Below, piece by piece: positions 33,882 to 44,935 of a stretch of DNA of 64,000 nt. This DNA is from Sphaerulina vaccinii (lineage: Eukaryota > Ascomycota > Dothideomycetes > Mycosphaerellales > Mycosphaerellaceae): assembly GCA_022570795.1 (NCBI GenBank), contig JAKUDP010000005.1:620001-684000 (forward strand), written 5' to 3'. Numbering within the stretch: position 1 is the stretch's first letter; the number at the start of each line of letters is the position of its first letter. The translations under genes were made by a program, and so were the position numbers. The notes below the pieces were generated by a model. That model was given only the letters and a program-made list of their open reading frames with translations. It was not told the origin of the DNA and did no database searches.

Positions 33882-34796
33882 ATTGTTATTGTCGTCGATT
33901 CGTCATTGGTGTGGTATTGTGTTGTTGAAATGTTTGTTCTCGGTGCTGAACAAGATCTCCTGCGTTCAAGTTTGAGAGTCCGCGGCGCGACCAAAACTTG
34001 ACACGCGTTGACAGGGATGCGATCGTGGACAGGGGGCCCGACAAGGAAGACGTGCAATCGCCATCGCCACAGCATGTCATTCCTGTCACTCCCTGTGCTC
34101 CGTCTGCAAGGAACACCGACATCATCTTCTTGTCTTTAGAAGAAGCAGGTTGATGCACGGGAGCAGTGGTATACTACAGACATCCCACTGGAATGGCTCC
34201 GCGGCATTGCTGATGTCGATCACGTCTTGGCCTTACACATTGCTTACCGCTTCAGCTCCGTAGGATTTTATGCATACGAGGCTGTCAGTGTACAGCAAAG
34301 CAGCAACGCGAGGCTCTTGAGGCAGTGCTAGTCATATTCGGCGGCTTCAGGTACGCCATTCAAGATTTATGGAAGAGGTGGAAGCGGCCGCAGCCACATT
34401 GTTGATCATTCAGAGCTGTCTGCCATCCTTCTGCCCCTCTCAGATTCAGTAGGCGGAGAGCCCTCTGCTTGTGAGCAGCCGCAGAGAAGAATGGCACAAT
34501 GTACAGGTCTCCCATTAAAGGCTTAGCTGCGGTATGAGTGGCAAGGCAGCGCTCTTTTCGTTCTTCTCTTCGTGTAACAAGCGGCCGCCTCATATCGTTG
34601 ATCACAAAGCTGTCTACCATCAAATCTACCCCTCGGCTCTGTTGACGGGCGGAGGAACCCTCTTCTTGTAAGCAGCTGCCAGGAATAATAGCACGATCTT
34701 TTTACATCCGGCTGAATCCTGGGCTGCAGTACCAGTAAGGAAGTGCTCTTCTGATCTTGCACCTGCCTCTATTTTCTGACATAGACTACTGACACC
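33882..34796. other. Intergenic region between divergent genes
   Basis: A stretch of 915 bp between the GT90 and hydrolase starts. It contains the duplicated 197-bp segment listed separately. No gene supported; the minus-strand ORFs at 34360-34762 read through the duplicates. Confidence 0.55.
34382..34760. repeat. Diverged tandem duplication, 197-bp unit, two copies
   Basis: Copies start at 34382 and 34579, both with AAGCGGCCGC. Matching landmarks follow in order: GTTGATCA, AGCTGTCTRCCATC, TACCCCTC or TGCCCCTC, GGCGGAG, CCCTCT, GCAGC, GAATRATRGCAC, and a final YGCTCTT. Copies differ by substitutions and small gaps, so the duplication is old. It lies directly upstream of the hydrolase gene. 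Confidence 0.75.
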
Positions 34797-35986
34797 ATGG
34801 GCTTTACTTTGAACCCTGAAGTGGGCGCTGGTTTGGCTGCGTTGGTAAGGTACTTCACTAATCTGTTAGTCTGGTTGAGATGCTAAACAGAAACATAGAT
34901 GGGCCCAGATGGACCACCACCTGCACTTCCGGTGAGAGAGTTGCTCCATGCCAGCAGCTGTGCTTTTGCTCACTCAAAACAACAGGCTGGTGACGTTGAG
35001 AATCGACGTCTTCGACTTGACGCGGTATTCAAAGTCGTCAGCGACAGCACGCCCAAGATCACTGGCGTAGACGTGAAAGACATCTCCATTGAAAGCGAGG
35101 TAAGCATGACTCTTCCATCACGACAAAGTCACTTCCTAACATATCTCTCAGGATGGCCACAAGCTGCTCGCCCGCTGGTACACCTCGACCACCCACCCCT
35201 TCCCAGGCAGCGCAGTCCTCTACAGCCACGGAGGCGGCCACATCGCCCTATCTCTGGACATCTACGACCAAATCATCAAGAACTACGTCTCGAACACCGG
35301 AGTCCCAATCCTAGCCGTAGACTACCGTCTCGCACCTGAAGTCCAAGCTCCCGTTCCAGTACAAGATTGCTATGCCGGGCTTCGATACCTCCACGCCAAC
35401 GCCTCGTCTCTGGGCATCGATCCTAAGCGAATCGCAATCATGGGCGATTCAGGTGGAGGAGGTATCTCAGCTTCATTGGCACATTATGCCAAACAGAAAG
35501 GAGGACCAACGATCGCAAAACAGATTCTGATTTATCCCATGTTGGATGATAGGAACACTGATCCTGCTGTTCATGAGGCTATTGCGCCGTTTTTGAGCTG
35601 GTCTGTGGATGATAACGTGAGCCTTCTCATTCTCCATGCACGATTCTGCCTCCCACTAACAACCTTTCTCCGTCCAGATCACCGGCTGGCAAGCTCTCCT
35701 TGGCAAAGACAAATGTGGTTCCACTGACGTCCCACCAGTTCACGCTGCAGCTCGCTCAACAGTCTCCGATGCCAAAGATCTTCCTCCAGCATACATTGAC
35801 GTGGGAGAGCTCGATCTGTTCCGCGACGAAGACCTGCAGTACGCGCGGATCCTCGGTCAGGCGGGCGTGAGCTGTGAACTTCATATGATTCCAGGTTGCC
35901 CACATGCTTTTGAAGCTTTCGCGCCAGAGAGTCAAGTTGCAAAGGAGACGTTCGCGAAGAGGTTTCAGGTCCTGCGTAGCCTGTAG
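34797..35986 (+). CDS. Alpha/beta hydrolase, hormone-sensitive lipase type
   Basis: Five exons: 34797-34844, 34899-34931, 34986-35099, 35152-35616 and 35678-35986, with introns of 51-61 bp, all phase 0. The product is 322 residues, normal for the HSL (alpha/beta hydrolase fold-3) family. The oxyanion motif HGGGH is at 91-95, the nucleophile elbow GDSGGG has Ser165, the acidic residue lies in ELDLFRDED, and the catalytic His is in GCPHAF. The active site is therefore complete. There is no signal peptide, so it is probably intracellular. Substrates in this family are short-chain esters, lipids or plant and fungal metabolites; none can be assigned. The second intron is read through in frame if unspliced, but the spliced form matches family length. 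Confidence 0.92.
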
Positions 35987-36300
35987 ATGGAGGCTCGACG
36001 CGAAGCAAAACAAGCGCAGAAGTATGAACTGTGGAGTTCCAGATTACGATATTTTCAAAACGGGGGTGTCTCTTGGATTCTGTCCGAGCAATCACAACAA
36101 CTAGCTTCCATCTTTCGGTACGGAACCGATATACTGACAATGGCGGCATAGCTCACCTTTAGGTACCTACTTATACCTGTGTTGCGTGGTACCTGCTACA
36201 GGTTGGTCCGAGAAGAGGTGCTTGATACGGATGCGCATGAAGATGGTGAGATGTGGTGAAGTTGTGCATTTGGGCTATCAGTTTTCTAATGCTGGTCCAC
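35987..36300. other. Intergenic region between converging genes
   Basis: 314 bp of 3' flanking sequence; nothing further seen. Confidence 0.5.
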
Positions 36301-38336
36301 CTACTCAGGTCCATCTGCCATAGCTCCATCCACGTTGGAAACCTCGATTCTTCGTCTTGCCTCACTCCTCCTACGTTCTCGGCGTATGTTGAGATCATCC
36401 ATGAGCTTCGCCAACCCCTTCTTATCGTTCTCAAGCGTGGCACGTCTATACCAATTCTCTTCTATAGTATCTGTAGCGCTCATGTCACCTGAGACTGGGA
36501 GGGTCAGGGGATGTAATAAATCATTCTTCCGCGCGATATCCTTTCTTGCATGCCGTGTCTTTGCTTCTCGCTGAGGATGAATCAGATGTCGCGTCGCTTT
36601 CTTCGATGTGCCATAGCATTCCATTCCGAGTAGGACACTGTAAGACTTCGACACTTTGAGGTGGCTTGTATCGACACCTTGATCTCTCATGTTGGCAATG
36701 AAGTGGCGGAAGGATTTGGTTGTAGGACGGTAGTGACCAGATAGTGGTGAAAGATATATCAACTTGCCACGATCAATGCTAATTGTTCCCGCGCTCGAGA
36801 TACGAGCACCGCTGAGGAAACTGGCATGCTGAAAGCTCCCTGATGATTTGATCCCAACGTACAGTCGGCCAACAGTGTCCGCGACGTAAATCCAGGTTCC
36901 TGGTCGAACATAGGCGCGAAGAAGATGGTTGAGAATTGTCGCTGGACTGACTCGTAGTCGACTCAGCTTCTTTCTGTTCTTCTTTGTCGGCGTAGCATCC
37001 GGGATGGCTACCTCGGGCGATGTAGAGTCATCTAACACCTCTACCTCAGTTGTGGTAGATGAAGATGAAGAGCTCGACGACGGTGTGGGAGAAGTTGTCC
37101 TGACGTACGCCACACTCGGTTCAGGCTCCGCTTTTAGAGCATCCTTGAACGCGCCTCCGACTGTTGCAAGTTTGCTGGAGAAAGAAGCGTCTTCTGATAG
37201 TCGACGCTGGACATCTTCGTCGTTGAAAGTAGGCGCATCGGTGCCAACAGGAACAATGCCATACATACTGTCCTGGTATTGATCGACGGAAGTGGTGATG
37301 AGCTCGTCGTTCTTATCCCATCGCAGTAGACCTTCTGGATCCACGTGTACGAGGTATTGTTGTCGTTCCTCTCTACTCAAGTAGCGGATTCTCTCGCGAT
37401 CAAGTTTGCTGCGAGGGCAACCAATCTACATTGCGATGTTCTCAAGTCAGCGAGCTCTTCACCATATGCAAAGTCTGTGTGGGGGATTCATACCAGGTCA
37501 ACATCTCGCCCTTCCCCTTGATCCAGCCTGCAGATCGTCAGAGCACAAATCATGGCCACTATGCCAGGTCTCATTGCGTGAAATAGGTAATGTTCAAGAG
37601 CACTCACCAGTAGAAGAAATTCTCCGTCGTCGCTTTTTGCCGCCACTCCGAATGATACACTTGTAAGTTGGCTCCGTAGCGATGCTTTAGGTCAACCTGT
37701 AGTCCAGTTCACAAAGATCAGCGAGTGCACAATTGACACAAATGAGTGTCACGCGCATACCATCTCAAGGAAGTATCTCATGTCAAGAAGCATGGATTGT
37801 GGTGATTTAGGAGTTGACCCTTTTCGACCTCGTCTGAAACTGCTATTCGACTTCAATGACGGCTCTGGCGAAGCATGCTGCATGGAATGACTATCACTGC
37901 CTTCGCCTGCTCCAGCATGGTCTGCGATTTCTCTGACTCGGCGCCAGTTTGCCATTGCTCTGTCAGATGAGCTTCTAGGCAGACCTACTGGAGCTTCGGG
38001 ATTTCCACTTGGAGACCGATGAGGTGCAGTGGCGCCGCGATATCTGAGTTCTTTCCTTAGCTCCATCCATCTTGAAGTAGGATCCAGTGTCAAGCCGTCG
38101 AGCTGGCGTCGATCTCGATGACCTCGATAAGCTCGCTGGATAAGCTTAGCAGCATCTTGTTCTTCGGTTGAGTGCTGCTGGTATTTGCGGCTGACTTCTT
38201 CTTCTTTCCGCTCTTGAATCTCTGCGATGCGAGCCAATTCCGCTGCTGACGGTAGTACCAGGCTATCCAGATAATCTTGATGCGATGGTGCACGCGTACG
38301 CGCTTGCGTAGGAGTGATACTGTTGTCTAAGTCCAT
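36301..38336 (-). CDS. IQ calmodulin-binding motif protein
   Basis: Four exons: 37761-38336, 37608-37696, 37494-37527 and 36301-37425, with introns of 64, 80 and 68 bp. The product is 607 residues. An IQ motif lies at about residues 63-79 (AKLIQRAYRGHRDRRQ), the usual binding site for calmodulin or related light chains. The exon junctions join conserved runs: RYFLEM-VDLKHRYGANLQVYHSEW, ENFFYW-LDQGEGRDVDL and IGCPRSKLDRERIRYLSREERQQYL. A Ser-rich linker and then a globular-looking C-terminal region follow (LNHLLRAYVRPGTWIYVADT, LYVGIKSSGSFQHASFLSG, GHYRPTTKSFRHFI). This layout is shared by a family of uncharacterised filamentous-ascomycete IQ proteins. The function is unknown beyond probable calcium/calmodulin binding. 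Confidence 0.85.
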
Positions 38337-39162
38337 GACAAGAGCGTGGTGCGGATGCTAGATGATTATAACGCAAAGTGACTGTTGTCAACGCGCGTCA
38401 CAGTAGTGCTAGTGCTGTTCCAGTAAATCCTTGCTGCGCCATGTTAGGTGTGACATGGCTGCCTGTAGAGCGTCTTAGGATCGCGGAGCGGTCATGGTAT
38501 AAGTACATGAGGGAATCAAGACTTCTTCAGCGGTACGGCTCACACTCTGCAGAGCAGGTATATGATGTAGGTACTGGTAGGTACTGGCAGGTACGAGGTA
38601 AAACGAAGAAAGTACTCAGCTCCAGATCTTGCATAAATGTCGCACTCTGTTCGGATCGTCCTGCCTGTTCACGTAACAGCTTCGAAAGACGACTCAGTAT
38701 CCGCAAGACAGGCACATAGGCTCTGCGAATGTTCTTTCGTAGTCTTCTGCACAGCAACTCTGGCCATTCGCAAGATGCACTGCCTGACCGCGTTGCGCGT
38801 GGCTTCCAGAATAGGGCTGGATGGTCGCCGAGACTCAAAGCCAGCGAGACCTTCTCTCACCGACAGACTAGCTGCTGTCCTATTCAAGTGAGATTCGCGG
38901 AATGGCTAGAAGATGTCGGTTGATGAACCGAGTGCTGGAAGGCTCTTATGTGCAAGATCCGAGCCCTTGGAGGGATCGCTGGAGCCGTGTCGGCCGGTAT
39001 GATTTGTACATACGTGCTCATTTGTGCACCGTGACCGGTTAGAGTTTCAGCCAATGTTTCCAACCTCCTTCACAGCTCACTTCTTGATCACAACATCTTT
39101 CTGTTCAAACGCAAATATCGTCGTAAACAAATTCACACGATAAGATCATCAACGCGGTCATC
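38337..39162. other. Intergenic region between divergent genes
   Basis: A stretch of 826 bp upstream of both the IQ protein and the AT-hook/EVE gene. No gene supported. A threefold 10-bp repeat lies within it. Confidence 0.5.
38567..38596. repeat. Tandem 10-bp repeat, three copies
   Basis: GTAGGTACTG occurs twice, followed by GCAGGTACGA. It is a short minisatellite of unknown significance. Confidence 0.75.
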
Positions 39163-41234
39163 ATGCCACCCAAGAAGAAGACTGCATCTAAGTCAACACG
39201 CGCCACTGGCCGAGCAACTCCAGAGACCGTCACCACGAGGAGAGGCAAAGAATATGACACAACCGCTGCTGCTACTCGTCCGACTCGTGCTGCTGCACAA
39301 GCCGACTTGAGCTTTCCAGATACTGCGCCAGCATTTACTAGAAAGACTGCCGGATCTTGTGAGTCCTTCCTCCAGAGTACAGCGTCTTCGCACGTCGGAA
39401 TTGGATGCTAGTTTCCAGCAAACACTACAATCCATGCCACCCGTCTCTTCTACAATTGCAATTGGCCGCAGGCCTGGTTTCAGAGAGAAACCAGCTAGTG
39501 CAATCCAATTCCGACGTGCGAAGACGCTGTAAGGGTATATCATTTCAACGTGCTAATCGCGTCACAGCGACTGTTGAATCCACGGGTACAAAGCGCAGTG
39601 CTCCCGCCACTGCAGATAAGCCACCAAGAAAGCGAGGCCGTCCATCCAAAGTAGTCGCCTCCTCTCCAGCAAAGCGTGGCCCAGGCCGCCCAGCCAAGGC
39701 AGTCGCCTCTCCAGCAAAGCGTGGTCGAGGTCGCCCAGCCAAGAGCACGACTGTCTCCAAGCCAGCATCTGCTGCACCTGCCAAGCGTGGACCAGGACGA
39801 CCACGCAAAGCTACTACTGCCGCTACTCCTAAAGCAGCACCGAAAGCGACGCCAGCACCAAAGTCCACTGCATCGAGCAAGAAGCGAGGCCGCCAAGCTC
39901 AGGAGACTGTTCAAGATGAGCCCCCAAAGAAGCGTGGACGGCCGTCAAAGAAGACGAGCGCTCTTACTGATGCGGTGCCACCTGAAGATGAGCAGCCGAC
40001 TCCGAGGAAGCGCGGTCAGCCTCCGTACGGCGGAGAAACCACTAAGATCGACAGTGATGACGAGGCAGCCGCTGAGCAGCTCGAGGAGGAGCTCATGGAC
40101 GAGGCCGACGATGAGAGTGCGCCAGTGCAAGCACCTGCCAAGCGGGGCCGTGGGCGTCCACCAGGAAAGGGCAAAGGCAAGCAGTAAGTGTAGTTGGCAG
40201 AAGGCATACGCTATTGACAGTGTCTCACTTAGCTCACATCTACTGGGGTGCCGAACTCAAAGACAGACACTTGATAAGACAGCCTGCGTTTTCAGAGATA
40301 CTTGCTAACCCTTCTACCTACTACTTTTAGTGCAACTACGGCTGTCGTCGAGGATGATGCCCAACACTTCTGGCTCATGAAAGCTGAACAAGACGGCCAC
40401 GAAGAAAAACTTGCTAATGGCGAGACCTTCAATACCAAGTTCACAATTGATGAACTGCGCGAGAAGAATATGCCGGAGCCGTGGGATGGAGTTCGGAATC
40501 CTACCGCCGCAAAGAACATGCGCGCAATGAAAGCAGGCGACCTAGCATTCTTCTACGCTAGTGGCGGTAAGATGCCCGGCATTGTTGGAATTATGGAAAT
40601 CGTCGGAGAGGCCGAGCCAGATGTCACTGCTTCTGACAAGAACTCATATGGTTACGTGGAGGATGAAAAGAAGCGCAGCAGGTGGTGTGTGGTGCACGTC
40701 GAGTTCCGGAAGAAGCTGACGAAGCCGATCTCGAGAAAACAGCTTATGGAAGCTAGAGATGCCGGTCCACTCGCCAACATGCAAGAGTTCACTGCAGCAC
40801 GCCTGAGTGTATCGAAGGTCACCAAGGATGAGTGGGACTACATCGGCAGCCTGATCGAGGGCTTCGATGATGACGAAGATGAGGATGGTGACGAAGAGCC
40901 ATACACCAATGGCGACGAGAACGACGTCGCTGTGGAGCAAGAACTTGACCTCCCTACTCTGCCAGGCGTGGTGCCAACAGCCATCATGTCCGTTGAACAG
41001 GAGTTGCCGACGACTGATTCCATCTTTCCTCCAGTCGATGTGGTGCAGACATCGGTACCAGTCGCTGCCATTTCCTCGAGACCCACGTCTCGCGGAAGTC
41101 GTGCTGGCTCTGCTCCACGCACCCTCGCACCAAAGTCTGCTGGTTCGTCTCGTGCGGGCTCGCGTGCGCGTAGCAAGACACCTCAGCCACCCACGCAATC
41201 TGGCGCACTGATGGAGGCTATTGGAGAAGAGTAG
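39163..41234 (+). CDS. AT-hook and EVE domain protein (THYN1-like)
   Basis: Three exons: 39163-39358, 39568-40183 and 40331-41234, with introns of 209 and 147 bp; 571 residues. The N-terminal half has at least six AT-hook cores (KRGRPSK, KRGPGRPAK, KRGRGRPAK, KRGPGRPRK, KRGRPSK, KRGRGRPPG), which bind the minor groove of A/T-rich DNA, plus degenerate copies. An acidic stretch follows. Residues about 279-415 form an EVE (PUA-like) domain: HFWLMKAEQDG, FTIDELREKNMPEPWDGVRNPTA, MKAGDLAFFYASG, GIVGIMEIV and WCVVHVEF. Mammalian THYN1 has this domain, and EVE domains are thought to read modified bases. A nuclear, chromatin-linked modified-base reader is a reasonable inference. The first intron contains a probable MITE. 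Confidence 0.88.
39380..39529. mobile_element. Probable MITE in intron 1 of the AT-hook/EVE gene
   Basis: A 150-bp segment has perfect 27-bp terminal inverted repeats (starting CAGCGTCTTCGCACGTCGG) and TA directly outside both ends (39378-39379 and 39530-39531). It has no coding capacity. Inside is a further perfect 8-bp hairpin, CTGGTTTC/GAAACCAG at 39474-39494. TA flanks and terminal inverted repeats are the mark of Tc1/mariner-type MITEs. Removing it and one TA would leave a 57-bp intron, the usual size here. Its ends differ from those of the Tc1 element at 25125. Confidence 0.78.
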
Positions 41235-41674
41235 AGAGAGTATGCTTAGACTCTCTGAACAGAGGAGGACCCACAATGCCGCTCTTCAGATGCTGACATA
41301 TGGGCGACACTTCGTTTATGAGAAGGAAGCAGGAAAGCAGGACGCTTCGAGCTACACACTTATGGAAGGAAGAAATCCTTGCATTGTACTGTAGAATTAG
41401 CTTACAGTAATTTGTGCATACACTGTCATGATATGCTTCCATCCTCTCAGCCATCAAAGTATGCAAATGACGCTTCTGTTCATTGACCGCTTATTATGCT
41501 TGATAACTATACAGATGACCTACTCGCTGCAACGCAATGCAATGCGCTATGTAATTATGAACCAATGCCATGCAACCCATCCAACTTTTACCGCTCATGT
41601 CGTGCTGTTCCCCTGAGAATTGGTCTCGGACTTCAGATAGAAGCCAAGCTGTATACTCCTGCTCTCATAGACCA
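41235..41674. other. Intergenic region between converging genes
   Basis: 440 bp of 3' flanks; nothing further seen. Confidence 0.5.
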
Positions 41675-44600
41675 CTATGTCGATGGCAGCAAAGACTCAT
41701 CTTCCTCCATCCCAATACCTGAATCCATGACGCGCCCCTTCTTCTTCGAACGAGTCTTCTTGGACGACTGCGCAGAGTGCGACTGCGATTGAGAAGACGA
41801 CGACTGCTGCACAGCACGAGAGCCATTCGTAACAGTGCGCTTCTGGACCGTGACCATTTCAGACACACTCTCCATCTCTTCGAGTGCGAGCAACTCAGCC
41901 TCGCCGTCGATCAAGATCGCCTCTCCCTCCTGATCAATGATCGCTCTCGCCCGATCATTCTCTGCTCGCAAGGTTCGAATCTTGGCAGATGTCCGCCTCA
42001 CATATTCTGCAAACTTGCGTCGAAGCTCGGCATTCTGCGTGGTCACGGTGATGACCTCCTCCTCTGTAGTGGTTGACTGCTCATGCAAGAGGCGGATCTC
42101 CTCTTCACGGGCGGCGAGCACCTCTTGCCAGCGTTCGTCTGCCTCTACAGCCTTCTGCTCGACAACAGCGATCTTAGCCTGCTTGTCGGCGACTACAGCC
42201 TTCAGAGCATCAATTTCATCGCCCATTGCAGCTTGTAGCTCAAGCATCGCCTCGGCCTCTTGCTCTACGCGTCGCTCCAGGCTGGTCTTCTCTGTCTGTA
42301 ATTCGTGAACCTGTTCGGTGAACTCTGCTACCTCGTGGTTCAACTGGGCGATCCTAGCGTTTCGATCCTCGATCTCGGAAGCGTGGAGTGCGGACTCGTC
42401 AATGGTCTCTTGCTGCAGAGTAGCAATAAGTGTCTCGTGAGTGGTGATAGTGATCCGTAGGGCAGTAATGCTGCGCTCGAACTCTTCGCGGTCTTCCTGA
42501 CTCTGTGCCACTTGTAACTGGTACCTCTCCTCAGTGTTTCCAAGGTCTGTAGTCAACTCTTCAATCTCGGCGTTCCTGTCGACAAGCTCCTGCTCCAAGG
42601 ACAAGATGCGCGCGTCACGCTCAGCAAGGGTAGTCGCCATGTTCTCCTCCAGTTCCGACAGCTGAGCCTTAAGATCCTCGATGGCATCTTCTCGGTTCTG
42701 GAGATCAGCTTCCACAATTTCACGGCGGTCAACCTCTTCCTTGATGTCGATTTGGTATTTCGTGTCACGCTCGGAGGCGTCTTGCTCGAGCTCCTTGATC
42801 TTCTGGTCATTCGTTTGCTGGACTTGCCACAACTTTTGGCGAAGCCCATTGGCTTCAGTGCCTGAAGCTTTCAGCTTGGCCTCGAGCTTTTCGATCTCGG
42901 CATTGGCAGTGTCGAGATCAGCTTCAGCTGCCTCGCGTTGCGTACGCTCAGTCTCGCTCAATTCACGAAGCTGGTCGATCTGAGCATTCAGCTCAGTGAG
43001 CTGCTCCTCCAAGCGATCGACACGGTCTTCCAAGTTCTCGACCTCGCCAGTCCTCGCCCGAAGGTCCATCTCCGCGTCCTCACGAGCGTCGTGCTCAGCG
43101 TCCCGCTGGGTGGTCATCTCCTCAAGTTCGGATTGCAGCGTGTCTCGCTCCTGCTCTACAGTAGTCTTCTCCCCTTCCAGGGTGATGATTAGTAGATGTC
43201 GCTCCTCTGCAAGAGCTTCCGCTTCTTCGCGCAATTGGGTCTGCTCGTCGATACGAGCATCGAGATCTCGAACGGTCTCCTCACGCTCCTTGTTCATCTT
43301 CACTACATCTGCTTTATGCTCTTTCTCCATACGTGTGATGAGTGCCGTCAATCTGGACTCTTCTGTACGATAGTGAGTTAGAGAAGCAGTCAGCTTCTCC
43401 ACGGTCAATGTCAGCTCAGTGACTGTCAGCTCGAACTCCTCGATGCGCTTTATTGCGAGATCGAGCTCATCCTGGTTCGCATCGCGCTCGTCGGCAATCT
43501 GGTCTATCTCCGCAATATGGTCCTTCTCGAGTTCCACCTTCGTCTCCAGCTGATCTTCGAGTTCCTTTCGCACTTGCCGTAGGCCTGCGATCTCAATCTT
43601 GGCCTCCGCCAGATGGTCAATGAGGCCATCAACTTGACCACTAAGGCTGACAACCAGGTTGCTCTTCTCGTAGAGCTCCTGGTCTTGAGTTCGAAGTCGG
43701 GTGGCAAACTCTTTGACATCTGCCAGCAGAATTTCGATGATGTCGGCATTTGAGGCGCCCTCCGGAATACTACCTGGCAGGGCGTTCTCAAGGCCTTCAC
43801 GAATGGCGATAAAGCTCTCACGAATGCTTGAGATTATGGTACGAGAGTCAATACCCTCTCCCAGTCCAAGATTCTGGAGCTCGATCTGTAGGATCTGAAG
43901 CTTGGTCTTCGCCTCGTTGGCTTGGTCACTCAGCGTAACAATGACACTGCGGAATTGCTCTCGCTCGGTCTCCCACTCTTGCTCCTTGGATCGTTGTGAG
44001 AATGACTGCGAAAGGGACTGGCGAATCTTGCTCTGGCTCAGCTCAATCTGCGTGGAGTCCTGTAGCAAGTCAGGGTAGGCAGTTTCCTGCTGGCTCTCCA
44101 GAACAAGCATCTCTGGGTCGAGAGTATCCTCTCCTTCAACGACAGTCAGCGCATCGAAGGTGTGTTTCTGCTGGTCACGTAGGATAACGAGTTCTGAGTC
44201 GACTTCATCAAGCTCAGTGCCTTGTAGTAGCGGCCTCTGCGCTTCCAGCAACTTGATCTCTGAGTCGCGCTTTGCGTGAATCTCCATACGAACGCGGATG
44301 CGCTCTGCCAGTACTTCACTGAGCGGAGCCATGTTGTGCTGGTCCACGGTGTAGTAGAGCTCTCCATTTTGGAGCAGAGCTGGCGGGAGGGAATGGCGGC
44401 TGGATGATATCCTAGTACGCTTCTCACCATCTGCTCCCAGGCCTGGCGAGACCGTGATGCGGCGCTTCAGACTCGTCTTGCGTGGATGAGGTGTGATATG
44501 GGTCGCGGTAGTGCGCTCGAGTTCGTCGTCGTCGTTGAGGGCTATCGTCTGCGACTGTCGACCGCCTGGGAAGTGGACGTGTTTGGCGTACGTGTAGGAG

Positions 44601-44935
44601 GACTCTTCGTGGGTCTCTGCTCCTTCCATAGCGTCTGCATCACATTCTGGTGGTGCCGCTTTCAATGTCTCTTCGATCTCCTCCTCTTCTTCCTCGACGA
44701 TCACTTCGGGCTCCACTGACGTGGTAGTAGTCTTTACCCGCTTTCGACGCTTCGCCGGTGTCGAGGCAATCGACGGAGTGTTGATGCTGTGGGAGCTCGA
44801 CGGTCTCTCGGAGGCGGCGTCGGCCTCTGAAGCGTCGCTGTGTGCTCTCTTGCGGCCAGCTCGCGTTTGTCGTTGCGGCTCGACTGGCTGGCTCGAGCTC
44901 GCCTGCTGTGAGCGAGATGATTTCTTCGGCGGCAT
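41675..44935 (-). CDS. Long coiled-coil protein of unknown function
   Basis: A single-exon gene of 1086 residues; the start chosen is MPPKKSSRSQQ at 44933-44935, since the open frame before it is short and hydrophobic. Residues 1-200 are disordered and charged, with a likely nuclear signal (AKRRKRVK) near 65 and an acidic run. Residues about 200-300 contain a globular-looking LPPALLQNGELYYTVDQHNMAPLSEVLAERIR segment. From about 310 to 1010 the protein is almost unbroken heptad coiled coil. The C-terminus is Ser/Gln-rich, then a basic KKTRSKKKGR and an acidic tail. The layout resembles structural nuclear or spindle proteins, but coiled coils give false matches, and I cannot name a family. The lack of introns over 3.2 kb is notable beside its neighbours. 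Confidence 0.85.
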   Translation of the reverse strand: MPPKKSSRSQQASSSQPVEPQRQTRAGRKRAHSDASEADAASERPSSSHSINTPSIASTPAKRRKRVKTTTTSVEPEVIVEEEEEEIEETLKAAPPECDADAMEGAETHEESSYTYAKHVHFPGGRQSQTIALNDDDELERTTATHITPHPRKTSLKRRITVSPGLGADGEKRTRISSSRHSLPPALLQNGELYYTVDQHNMAPLSEVLAERIRVRMEIHAKRDSEIKLLEAQRPLLQGTELDEVDSELVILRDQQKHTFDALTVVEGEDTLDPEMLVLESQQETAYPDLLQDSTQIELSQSKIRQSLSQSFSQRSKEQEWETEREQFRSVIVTLSDQANEAKTKLQILQIELQNLGLGEGIDSRTIISSIRESFIAIREGLENALPGSIPEGASNADIIEILLADVKEFATRLRTQDQELYEKSNLVVSLSGQVDGLIDHLAEAKIEIAGLRQVRKELEDQLETKVELEKDHIAEIDQIADERDANQDELDLAIKRIEEFELTVTELTLTVEKLTASLTHYRTEESRLTALITRMEKEHKADVVKMNKEREETVRDLDARIDEQTQLREEAEALAEERHLLIITLEGEKTTVEQERDTLQSELEEMTTQRDAEHDAREDAEMDLRARTGEVENLEDRVDRLEEQLTELNAQIDQLRELSETERTQREAAEADLDTANAEIEKLEAKLKASGTEANGLRQKLWQVQQTNDQKIKELEQDASERDTKYQIDIKEEVDRREIVEADLQNREDAIEDLKAQLSELEENMATTLAERDARILSLEQELVDRNAEIEELTTDLGNTEERYQLQVAQSQEDREEFERSITALRITITTHETLIATLQQETIDESALHASEIEDRNARIAQLNHEVAEFTEQVHELQTEKTSLERRVEQEAEAMLELQAAMGDEIDALKAVVADKQAKIAVVEQKAVEADERWQEVLAAREEEIRLLHEQSTTTEEEVITVTTQNAELRRKFAEYVRRTSAKIRTLRAENDRARAIIDQEGEAILIDGEAELLALEEMESVSEMVTVQKRTVTNGSRAVQQSSSSQSQSHSAQSSKKTRSKKKGRVMDSGIGMEEDESLLPST

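Noticed and set aside
39193..39543. Minus-strand ORF across the first exon and intron of the AT-hook/EVE gene
   Set aside because: It reads antisense through the coding exon and the inverted repeat; no motif.
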